From Agriotes lineatus (taxonomy: Eukaryota > Arthropoda > Insecta > Coleoptera > Elateridae), in the NCBI GenBank assembly GCA_940337035.1, contig CALNHX010005183.1:47961-111960 (forward strand): a DNA stretch of 64,000 bases, given 5' to 3'. Every line of letters starts with the position of its first letter. Within the stretch, counting starts at the first letter, position 1. Below, in pieces: positions 23,171 to 32,940 of the stretch. The translations under genes and the position numbers were made by a program. The notes below the pieces were generated by a model that did no database searches, was not told the origin of the DNA, and was given only the letters and a program-made list of their open reading frames with translations.

Positions 23171-23451
23171 AATGGTCGTATGCAGCAGTGCTATAATTAT
23201 GCATTATTATTGCAAATTGTTAGAAAATACGAAACTAACAAAAAACGTCAAAGTACCTCCTTGATTTCAGTTACAGTTTTATTCGCCTACTTTCTTAGAG
23301 TTAGAGTTGCAGAAGTTCTTTAATGAAAAACTTTGAAGTCTTCTAATTTCTTCTAATTGATATAGGACATACGTTTATATAAACTGTTTTTCTTAAAATT
23401 ACATGAGCTTTCATCTTTCAAAGTTTGATGGTGAGCTAACGAATCACCCTG

Positions 23452-23738
23452 TATAAATATGTATTCAAGGTGTCTTTAAAAATCTGTACAAAACATCTAC
23501 AAGCAAACAAACAAAACCAACAAAAATGTTCCTAAACACCAAATTTTCCTATTGTCAATTATGCAGCACTACATCTCAGTATTAGGTTAATATTACAGGA
23601 GATCGTATTCAATTATTATTAATTTCGGACTTGAAAGTAATTAATTTGAAAAATGGGAACCATCTGCGAAAAGGAATAAATTTGCTAATGGGCATAAAGC
23701 TATTGCCAAGTTACCGTGATTATTGGTGGACCAAAGAG
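23452..23738. other. No gene identified
   Basis: AT-rich. A 'caaggtgtctttaaaa' word at 23468 resembles the start of a small repeat at 58871. A stretch around 23600-23670 ('aaaatgggaacc') resembles 63395-63445. No ORF. Confidence 0.3.
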
Positions 23739-25110
23739 TGAAACAATAAAGAAGCCGACCTGCGATTAATTACTAAAATTGATCGATGGTAGTAAAAATC
23801 GTAGATCAATCCCCCTACAGTTTATACACCACATCAGTTCTGAAAACTCTTTACTTACCGCGATAGCTAAGCTAACTCAAATTTCGGTTGCCTTGGATTG
23901 TAGGTTCACATCATCAGCTGTGTACCCTGAAATGTCTTCAAAAAAGGAAAGGAAATGGGCGCCAGAAATCAAAAGATTTCAAATAATAAGAGGAAATAAA
24001 CTGCAAGTGAATAGCGTTTAATTAGTAAGTAATAAAAAGTCTTAAAGTGTCAGTAATAAGTAATTAGGATAATTAAAATGCAAATAATGTGATAACAAAG
24101 TTGTGTAGGTTAACTGAAGGTTGCGACACGCATAAAATAAAAAAACCCCTTTCGGGTTATTGTCATAACTGTGAATTCAAATTATTCATGAAATATGCAT
24201 ACTTCATTCATTAAATAATTCCTTCTGTTTAGGCTATTGAAATAAATAAACGTGACTGTACCTTTTAAAGAGGGTCAATACACATCAAAATTGTAGCTTT
24301 AGATACTGAGCATAATTAAATATAGGCATAAGAATTTAAATGTAAAAACAAGAGCACGTATGAAATTGAACATAACATGTTAATCATTGCAAAAAGTATG
24401 AATTTAAATTACAAATACTGACGGGTTTAAAATGCACAGATGTGAACTCCTGGTATTGGAGATAAGTTGATATTTAATCCCGGAGTAGCACTAATTAACC
24501 TCGAAACATATGCTGCACGTGAACTGCTACACACATTGTCGAAATCGCCGTAGATGCACCGGTGATTGCAGCGGAAGCACCCTCAAATGGCAGCAAATAC
24601 GCAGAACGCCAGCAAGTGTCGAAAATGCGATAAGGCTAACAACTTGACCTCCGAGATAAACTCGTGGATGAAACTGTTAATAAAGAGCCAAGAAGAAATA
24701 TAATTACTATGGAGATAATAAGACAGAAAAGCGCCATCGTACCTGATCATTGTCAGCCCTAGGAAACACACTGCTCATTAAATTAATGGAGCGCACGTAA
24801 TTTGACTTAAACAAATAAACCTTAGCCGCGCCGGTGACTGCGGCCTCAGGTGACAACTTCAAGTGCCTCGGACGAAAAATTCGTTTTGAAAAGAAACCTC
24901 GCACTACAACGACCTGTGATAAGAGATAGCGAGGGTCAAAAAGGGCATCGCGCAAACCAAAGGAACTCGATCCAAGTACAAAATAAGCTGTTTTGGAAAA
25001 TGTAAAAATTCGAAATGCGAAGGATTTATAATTAAAATAAAAATATACAGGTTAGGCCTGAAATAAATTGGTAACTGGCGAAACAATTAGCCGAAGACAA
25101 AAAAATTGTT
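23739..25110 (+). mobile_element. 1.4-kb repeat family (GTGAAACAAT ends), copy 2
   Basis: It starts GTGAAACAATAAAGAAGCCG and ends in a foldback (GAAACAATT ... AATTGTTTCAC) near 25110, so the outermost 10 bases are inverse. A tRNA-like segment lies at about 23858-23925 (cgcgatagctaagc, then box-B-like aggttcacatc). The rest is A-rich and non-coding. It is homologous in order to 6926-8262 (inverted) and 56697-58172. Confidence 0.68.
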
Positions 25111-26190
25111 TCACTCCCCACGGCCAAAAGAAATAAAAAAGTTTAAAGTATGAAAACATTAAAAAAATGTAAGAAACCAAAGAATTGGAGAATGAGTTCG
25201 ATAATGCCAACACCAAACGCGAAACGCCATAGAAAAATCCTCTTTCGAAAAAATAAGCCAAGAGAACCAACCCTAATAAATCGGCTTAAAAATAACTGTG
25301 GCACCACATAGGATACCACCATAGAAATAGACGTTCTGTCTAAACCTGACAGAACCGTAAAAAACTGCTAAACACAGCAAAATCGACTGCATCACATAGG
25401 ACACAATCCACCGTACTACAAAACTCGCACCGCATCATCATCACTCACTCTAAATCTAAGGTAACCCAATATAAAAAAGGTATGAGAGGGAAAAATTATC
25501 TTCAAAAATGAAACACAGTAAGTACTGCGAAAAAAGATTCGGGTGAAAACCCAGGAAAACATCCTAAAAACCATACCCGCCCCGAATTTAGGTAAAGACC
25601 CCAGAAGCCGGAGGAAACGATCGCACAACCACCAAACCCTGCTCGGGCATTCAGCCAGTCGTCGCAGCAAGATGGAAAAGGCGCGCCGGTGACGGACTGA
25701 ATGTGGCTCCCTCACTGAGATGGATGGCAACACAATCGCTCGCCCCAACCCCCACAAATCTCCACAAGGCCGAAAAAACCAGCCCAAATAACAATAAAAT
25801 AAAAAACCCCAAACAAGTATAAAATCAAATAAAAACAACATAGCTAACAAGCCATGAAAAACGACCTGAAAATCAAATCCATTAAAGTCCTAAGCGAACA
25901 CAAGCACGGATGGGGAAAGAATTCTTTAAAAAATCCCAAAATATGAGGAGAAACGACCCCAACTGCTACCGTTGCTTAGAAGGAAAGCAAGATGAAAGTG
26001 CTCCCTAAAGTGCCCAACTAACCATCCAAAACATGGCTAGAGAGAGAACAAGATGACGTTGCTCCTCAATGGTGACCTTCCCGGCATGCCCAACCAACCA
26101 CCCAATACGTTACAAAGGGGAAGAACTAGATGATGACGTTCCCAAAAAGTGACCTTCCCTGCATGCCCAACCAACTACCCTAGCAAAAAA
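25111..26190. other. A/C-rich non-coding stretch, left half
   Basis: The + strand is very poor in T for over a kilobase, so the minus strand has long hydrophobic open frames (such as 25416-25850) that look like composition artefacts. An approximate repeat of 65-90 bp occurs at 25975-26180 ('gcatgcccaaccaac' twice). The stretch continues at 28764-29950 across the hAT insertion. No gene is recognised. Confidence 0.4.
25975..26185 (+). repeat. Imperfect short tandem repeat
   Basis: Three diverged units share 'gatgacgtt.ctc/ccc', 'tgaccttccc.gcatgccca' and 'accaac..accc'. The last unit abuts the hAT target duplication. Confidence 0.5.
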
Positions 26191-27005
26191 CAAAAAGCTA
26201 GTGATGTAAAAAAACGCGTTTTTTTAAATCGAATAAAAAACCTAGAAAAAAAACAGAAAAAAAACGTTTTTTTTGTTTTTTTTTTGTTTTTTATTCATTT
26301 TTGTAATTGGCGGCATGTTTTGGTAGGTACCCACCCCTATTGGAAGTTGCTTTAAGCTGGACCCAGCTCTGAAACTGTCGACCTGATCGACGAATCAAGT
26401 TACGTTAGCGATTCATCAGACAGTGGCATGGATACTGACTCCGAGTCAGTTGAGCAGTCAGCCATATCTGTTACAGAGTAATTCCTGCATTATTATAATT
26501 TCTACAGGGCGTTAGGGAAGTCGACGGAAAAATTTCTAGGGGTGAATCCTTGTCCCAAAATATAATGATTTAACTCAACTTACCTATATACAAAGTTGCT
26601 TAGTTTATCCGCTAGAGGGCTTTAAAAATTATCAATAATAATAATGGTGAGGCACTAACACCCCATGAAGGAGCTTGACCTGCAAGGCGGAAGGTCAGAG
26701 CTTCCATATTCTCGCTCTCACACCCGGCTGTCGCGTGTCAAATTCATGACACGTGGTGATTTGGTGAGCATCACGCATTAGACAACCGCATTATTACCCA
26801 TTATTCCTTCAAACGCAGGTCCCCAATTATTTAAAGCGACTAGCTTTTTAAATGTTTTAACCCCCTGTATAATCACTACCAATTTTTTTTCTGGACAGTT
26901 AACTTTAATTTAGAAGCTATTCACTCTCTTAAAAAAATTTTAGTTGGGTAATCGGTTTAGCCACAAAGAATATTTTCTAAATCTCTACAAAAGCCTAGTG
27001 CTAAG

Positions 27006-28050
27006 TTTTTTTTTTGTGATTTATTTTACCAGTTCGACATACAGTGTCATGCATGGTTAGATTAATATAGAAAATGTGTAAGAATGAGTAACTAAAACTG
27101 ACAGTAAATTATACAAGGTACATTATTACAAAAGGAACCGTTACATAAAATAATAAGACATAATGTGCTAATTACTAGTTTAATGATTTAACAATGATAA
27201 CTAAAACTAAACTAAAAATAAACTAAAAGTTATTTCGAAAGAAAACATTATTTGATGCGTATAATAGGAGCAATGTTATGTTAATCACTGTCATCCGTTA
27301 GTAGGACATCCTGTGGAAGGCGTCTTTTGAGGCGCACGTGAAGTCCTTGTTTACCGAGAGAATAATACCGAGCACTTGGACAAGAATTAATATTTGCGAA
27401 AAATGTTTTAGCTAGTTTTCTGATAAACTGCACTATAGTTGGTATGCCCAGTTCTTTATGCACCTGAGAATTTCTAATGAACCATGGCGCCCCAACTACC
27501 ATACGTAGCACCTTGTTTTGTAACACCTGTAGTTTGTGAATATGTGTTGGAGACACTGCACACCATACAGGACATGCATAAGTTATTATGGGTCTCAGTA
27601 TTGATGTATAAATCAATATCCCGCACTGCACTTTGAGAGGAGACTTTCTATTGATGACTGGATATAGTTTGTTTAGTCTAACGTAGCACTCTTTTATTTT
27701 GTTTTGTATGTGGGCACTCCAGTTGAGCCTCCAGTCGAAAAAAACGGCAAGATACTTGACAGGTTCTTGTTTAGGACTCCATAAGACAGCTTTGCCATTG
27801 ATTGTGATATTAGGGGGCTCCACTACTCTTCTCAGTGTGAATATCTTGCAAACGCACTTACTTTGATTCAATGTTATGTGCCATTGATTAAACCATTCTA
27901 TCAGGATGTTAACAGCATCTTGTAACATTGCCGCGGATGTTATTAAATTATCGCTTTGCGTTATTATAGCAGTATCGTCTGCAAATATGGATAGAGAGGA
28001 ATTTGTAGGTTCTGGAATGTCATATGTAAACAAGTTGTATAGTATTGGGC
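27006..28050 (-). mobile_element. 5'-truncated Jockey-like retrotransposon, inner layer of the nest
   Basis: Nine-base duplications AGTGCTAAG (26997-27005) and AGTGCTACG (28051-28059) bound it. The 3' A-run is seen as T9 at 27006 onward. It is truncated inside the reverse transcriptase palm. Confidence 0.85.
27281..28050 (-). pseudogene. Jockey-like reverse transcriptase, C-terminal 250 residues
   Basis: The frame runs from the truncation point (CPILYNLFTYDIPE) through the catalytic FADDTAIIT (near residue 17 of the open frame) and LIEWFNQWHITLNQSKC. It then includes YLAVFFDWRLNWSAHI, RPIITYACPVWCAVSPTH and LRMVVGAPWFIRNSQVHKEL to a stop at 27281. It is open throughout, with no frameshift, so it is a fairly young insertion. 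The fingers, first Asp motif and the endonuclease are missing, so it cannot work. The wording is typical of the Jockey clade in insects. Confidence 0.88.
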
Positions 28051-28763
28051 AGTGCTACGTTAAAATTACTGATTCAACCTTGTAGGGATTTAGAAAATAT
28101 TTTTTGTGGCTAAACCGTTTACCCAACTAAATTTTTTTTAAGAGAGAAAATAGCTTATAAATCAAAGTAGCTATCCATAAAAACATTAGATGGATAATTA
28201 ATTGTGACAAAAGTTTTTAAACACCCTGTAATTTTTGAAATTAGGGTTTATGCCACAAAATGCTTAAGTTTACTGGTAAAAACGCATGGCCAAAAAATGA
28301 ATAAAATTCATCAACGATTTTTCGACTTATTTGAAAAAATTTAAAAAAACTCATCTTTAAAGCCCTCTAGCGGCTAAACTAAGCAACTTTGTATATAGGT
28401 AAGTTGATTTAAATCATCATATTTTGGGCCAAGGATTCGCACCTAGAAATTTTTCAGTTGACTTTCCTAACACCCTGTATATCCACTTTGGCTATGTTTC
28501 TATTTTTCTTTAGAAATATTTGCTTTTTTTTTGGTTATTATAAATTCTACAATTCACTTTACCTACGAAATGTATTATTTTTATTTAAAAATATCTGTTT
28601 TTTGTTTTTCCAAACAAATTACTTGTTGTTATTCACTACACTTTAATTCTGAAAAAAAACCAATTTAAATAAAAAACCAGACCGCTTGGTTTTTTTACAA
28701 AAAAAACAGGTTTTTTTTTAAAAAAACGAACGGTTTTTTTTAGGTTGCATCGCTACAAAAAGC

Positions 28764-29952
28764 ACTAAGAAAACAAGTTTTTAAAAGGGACATTGTAGGT
28801 GTTTCCACGGTCACAATATCCTATAATACCATAGTCCAAATCCAAATAAGGGAAGCGCTTTGGAAAAAATCCTCAAATGAGACGGAATTAATGGCAAGAA
28901 GAAGGAAAGTGAAAAGCACTAAAATGCAAAATCCATAGGGAACATACCCTACAGCAACTTTTAAAACCAGAAGAAAAAACAAGACACAAGGAAAAGCGAA
29001 AAGGAAAGAGAAGAAAATGAACCAAAAAATCAGAGTTCGGAAAAACTCACGCTGCCACACCCACTCATCCAAGCTTCGACTGGCTAGGTCTACTATTCCA
29101 TGCCGTGACCCGGGTTTACGGAGGCATGGACACGCTTAAAGAAGAGGAAACACAAGGAAAGGAAACCGCCTTCAATCGCAAAGGAAAAATCCGCACTCAA
29201 ACAGATGCGTAAAAAGACGCAAAAAATTGCATAGAACAATGAGTAACAAGATGCAATAGCGCATCAAAACCGACTCAAAAATATCTTTTGTCACGTCTGA
29301 CAGAAGAAAAACCTGCACCACATCGGACACAGAAAAAATATAGACGCCCTGTTTGCACCGAACAGGGGCCTAAAACAAGGACTGCCTCACATCGGACGCA
29401 GCCAACAAGAACCTCGCATCCAACAGGAAATGCATAAAGCATAGCTAAATAGCCGAAAAAAAAGAACAACCCGGAAACAACCCGTCGAGACCCTGAGTAA
29501 ACTCAAGTACGGTGAGGCAAGTACCTAAAAGTTCCCAAAAATGGAGTAAACTACACCAAACCGCACACGTAATTCACGCAGGTCCTCGACCCACCGATAA
29601 GCAACCAAAGGAAAGATAAGGAAAAACCAATCATACCACACTACCAAAGCACACACGCAACCAATCAAAGAAACCATTCAGAAACCTCACTCACCAAAGC
29701 ATACCCTTTCAACAAAGTCCAACACACTACCTATAAACATACCGCTAAACCTATCATTCGTCAAGAAAGATAAGGGAAGAAAAGTCAATAAACAACCGAA
29801 CGAAACGATAAGTAAAGAAAGGAAAAGAAAAAAAAGTCAAATATAAATACGTGCACTACAACAAGATGTGAAAATTACAAAATTGCATAAGAAGTAAAAA
29901 TTTGGCCAAGGAAGTGAAAAGGAAAATAAGTACAAAATCAAATATTGATAAT
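28764..29952. other. A/C-rich non-coding stretch, right half
   Basis: Continuation of 25111-26190. A/C-rich on the + strand, with minus-strand open frames (28821-29072, 29275-29469) rich in Phe, Leu and Val from composition alone. Words such as 'tagacgttctgtctaaacc' (25330) and 'tagacgccctgtttgcacc' (29341) suggest internal duplication. No gene is recognised. Confidence 0.35.
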
Positions 29953-30412
29953 TTAGTAGGGAGGCCAAGTGAATTAATAATTATTTTCGTGAGACTGAGT
30001 AGGTTTATACCGACAAGTGATACCATTGTAATCAGCGGTGTTTCCTTAGTAGAAAAACTCCTGTTGTCGCTTTCTCAGCCTGTGGAGTGAGGAGCTATGA
30101 CGTGACAAAGATGGCGATTCTTGGTATCAGGTTTTAATACAGTAAGACTAGGTTTAACCCAAACATCCAAAAACGAAAATTCTACCCAGTGGCAAACTGT
30201 TTAGTACCCTCCTCTTAGTAAGTGGAAAAAAGTTGTATGACCTTGCGTGTCGGATTTAGGCGGGAGGGGGTTGGAAAGGTGGTAAAATGGTAGGTTTCAA
30301 CAGTTTTACAGTTTTTCGCAAATATCTCGTTAACTGCAAGGTTTAGCGCAAACTTGATCTTATACTAAATTAATGTACATTTAATTTACAATAAAAACGG
30401 TGGTATGAATTT

Positions 30413-31669
30413 TTGCACTGCAGTAAAGGATTACGGAAATATGGAGGGGGTAAAAATGTAACTTTTTCTGTCAAAAAAAGCAAAAATCACGCCTATGAAC
30501 TCGTAATATTCGCTCCAAGTGTATTATATAAAGTGTTCAAAGAAGTGGGGAGACCAGATGTTTATGGTAAAGCACCCAACATAAAAGACGAACAACATTT
30601 ACGCAGATTATCCACTACTACACATGTTGAAGTGAAAGTGGAAGATGGAATTAATGTCACTCTAGGACAAGCAAAATTTCTAACTAGTATTAAGAACAAG
30701 ATACAACTGATTACTCTCATCACTGTACACTTACAGCAAGCTGGCTGCAAAGTGATTCACGCAGAATGTGATGGTGACACCAAGATCGTTTTTACTACAA
30801 TTGACGAATCAAAGAAGGAAACAGAGGGTATCGTAACTGGCAATGACAGCGATTTATTGGTCTTGTTGGTTGTTCATGCTCCAGCCATCAAACAGTTGAA
30901 GATGGTTGTACCGAATAAAGGTATAACCAAGAAGAAAAAGTTTACTGCATTGGAGACATTCAGCGTGGTATCGGGAAAATGAAGGATGTTCTCTTGGCAT
31001 CTTCAATTTATAGAAAGGGAAAAATAACGCCTTCTGAAAGCGTGCGACGTGACAAGGAATTTTACTTAAAGCAGTTGATTTTTAACCACCCAAATGCAGA
31101 CCCAGATGCAGTAACTGGCTGGAAACCATTTCTTCCTTTCGATATTTGCATCAACAAATGCAGATAATTTGGCTAATCTGCGCCATCAATGTTATTTGTA
31201 GACCATCGCAAAGGAGCCTGTACACACAAATTTCAGGTTGGCTGTACTTTTCCCTACTTCAGCAGCTGCACAACAACACTCTTATAGAGTTTGCCATCAA
31301 GTGCAGCAATGGCTCAATCTCAATTAAGATTCACTAAAATGGGGTTGGAAAAGGATTGGTGGTTATGTGCGTCCAGTTGCAACCACAAAGGCAGCTGATC
31401 CTGAAAAATTGCTCTCCCTCATTGTTTACACTTGTAATGCGGGGTATGTCAGAAACTGTAAGCGTCGACAGAGTGGCTTGAAATGCTTAAACATGTGCAA
31501 GAATTGCTCCGGACATGGGTGCACCAACACAGATGCACTAATTATTGACGACGGCATCGATGAAGATAATCTTCAACATGAAAAGAGCTTGAAGGTTTTT
31601 AGGTTACTGATTGCTGTTATTTATTATTATGTAACTACCTTGAACGTTGTACATACCACTTTTCATTGA
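30413..31669 (+). pseudogene. Broken gene: PIN/FEN1-like nuclease domain plus Cys-rich module
   Basis: Four overlapping frames (30413-30982, 30979-31167, 31146-31337, 31367-31669) follow one another with frameshifts between, so they were one gene. The first has acidic clusters ECDGDTKIV (about residues 118-126) and GNDSDLLVLLVV (143-154), the layout of PIN/FEN1-like metal-dependent nucleases. The second has SIYRKGKITPSE. The last has six cysteines in a C-x7-C-x8-C-x3-C-x2-C-x4-C pattern (residues 23-52). I recall similar uncharacterised proteins scattered in animal genomes, but not a named function. Its place exactly between the inverted repeats makes it cargo or the mobility enzyme. The domain call is by motif only. 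Confidence 0.5.
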
Positions 31670-31924
31670 AGAACATTGAATTTACGGAAAAGCGTGTATT
31701 GTGAAGAAAACAATTTCCATTATTTTTTGTATTACAGCTTATTAGCCTGTTTCAATGATATCCACATGATTTTATCTTTTTAGGATGATATGACAAAAGA
31801 TAGAGGTAATTTAAGTAGGTGTAATTATAAGAACACAAATGGGAACGAAAAAAACGATATGATGAATTATTCAAAGAGAAAAATAGACAAAATGAAGATC
31901 AAAGCGACAAAGGAGGGGAGCAAT

Positions 31925-32105
31925 GTAGATATATTATCATATACATACACATAGACGTACATACATACATCATCATCATCATCATTCGTTTTTGCTCCTG
32001 TAGAAGCATAGGGCGTCTTTCGACGATTCTTCAGCATTTGATGTTTTCACCTATATGGTAACAGAGTTGCCAGCTCTGTACCAACATACATACATACACA
32101 CATAC
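31925..32105 (+). repeat. Simple-sequence-rich insert
   Basis: It contains acatac/ATC microsatellites (about 31930-31985 and 32085-32105) around 'gtttttgctcctgtagaagc'. It looks like a short retroposed fragment with repetitive ends inside the long-TIR element. Confidence 0.45.
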
Positions 32106-32806
32106 AAATGTTCCTATCTTATTGATGCGTCACTAAGTACTTTTTATAACGAAATATACTCTTTATAACGAAACACTCATTTTTAAGTAAGTACGATGAA
32201 TCCCAAGCTAACTGGAAAATAATGACATCATTACCCCTTCCACATCTCTGTAACCCTTGTCGGGAAGTCAAAAATGCATAAGACCATTTTTATTGTAAAT
32301 TAAATATAGATTAATTTTGTGTAAGGTAAAGATTGCGCTAAACCTTGCAGTTAACTAGATATTTGCGAAAAACTATAAAACTGTTGAAACCTACCATTTT
32401 ACCACATTTCCACCCCCTCCCTCCTAAACCCGACGCGCAATGTTGTCCAACTTTTTACCACCTATTGAGAGGAGGGTACTAAACAGTTTCCTGCTGGGTA
32501 GAACTTTTTTTTGGATGTTTGGGTTAAACCCTAGCTTTACTGTACTAAAACCTGGAACCAAGAATGGCCATATTTGTGACGTCATAGCTCTTCCCTCCAC
32601 AGGCTGAGAAAGCGACAACATGATTTTTCATACTCAGGAAACACCACCGAATAAGGAGGTACCACTTGTCGGTATAAAGCTACTCAGTCCCACGAAAATC
32701 GTTATTTGACGAGATAATTTAGTTTGGCCTTCTACTAATTAAAGCTATCCCGGTTAGCACAGCTGATGTTACTACCAAAATCGAGCCCCATAGCGTTGGT
32801 CGCCAG

Positions 32807-32892
32807 TGAAACAATAAAGAAGTTGACCTGCGATTTTTTACTACCATCGATTATTTAATTAGTCAATCGCAGGTCGACTTCTTTATTGTTTC
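32807..32892. mobile_element. 86-bp hairpin of the GTGAAACAAT family
   Basis: TGAAACAATAAAGAAGTTGA and its complement face each other, with 'cctgcgatt' and 'aatcgcagg' inside, leaving a loop of only about 20 bases. It matches the left end of the 1.4-kb elements, so it is a solo foldback of that terminus. Confidence 0.8.
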
Positions 32893-32940
32893 AAGAGCAG
32901 CTGAGGGATTTTTATATAAATTCCCTTATGTCACGTGAAA

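Larger units (their letters stand above)
21829..23451 (-). mobile_element. Near-complete mariner-superfamily transposon
   Basis: The termini CAGGGTGATTTTTTAGCT and (complemented right end) CAGGGTGATTCGTTAGCT are flanked by TATA on both sides. The inverted repeats run about 125 bp with mismatches. Without the 186-bp MITE nested at 21970-22155 it is about 1.43 kb, a typical mariner size. It carries a minus-strand transposase relic. Confidence 0.9.
26505..28477. mobile_element. TA-target TIR element, middle layer of the nest
   Basis: The termini are CAGGGCGTTAGGGAAGTC and (complemented) CAGGGTGTTAGGAAAGTC with flanking TA. Inverse arms continue through 'acaaagttgcttagttta' and 'ggtttagccacaaa' for roughly 400 bp on each side. 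No transposase is left; the centre is occupied by the Jockey fragment. About 26640-26815 is extra in the left arm ('acaccccatgaaggag') and unidentified. Confidence 0.82.
26199..28755. mobile_element. hAT element, outer layer of a three-level nest
   Basis: The ends are TAGTGATGTAAAAAAACG and complement (TAGCGATGCAAC from the right), flanked by the exact 8-bp duplication CAAAAAGC (26191-26198, 28756-28763). Its own sequence is only 26199-26504 and 28478-28755. A short frame near 26370-26480 (DESSYVSDSSDSGMDTDSES, stop) may be the tail of a lost transposase. It is non-autonomous. Confidence 0.88.
29953..32739 (+). mobile_element. DNA transposon with ~450-bp inverted repeats carrying a PIN-like gene
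   Basis: The left arm (29953-30406) and right arm (32280-32739) are inverse over about 450 bp. Examples are 'ttttcgtgagactgagtag' against 'ctactcagtcccacgaaaa', 'gctttctcagcctgtggag' against its complement, and 'taccattttaccac'. The outermost bases are TTAGTAG / CTACTAA. The interior has a four-piece broken coding region plus a microsatellite-like insert near 31930-32105. The superfamily is not known to me; no DDE transposase is visible. Confidence 0.78.

Noticed and set aside
25416..25850. 144-codon minus-strand ORF rich in Phe, Leu and Val
   Set aside because: It lies in a T-poor + strand tract where minus-strand stops are rare; no domain, no splice context.
31930..32105. CRISPR-like short repeats
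   Set aside because: Simple acatac/ATC microsatellites with no regular spacers; eukaryotic context.
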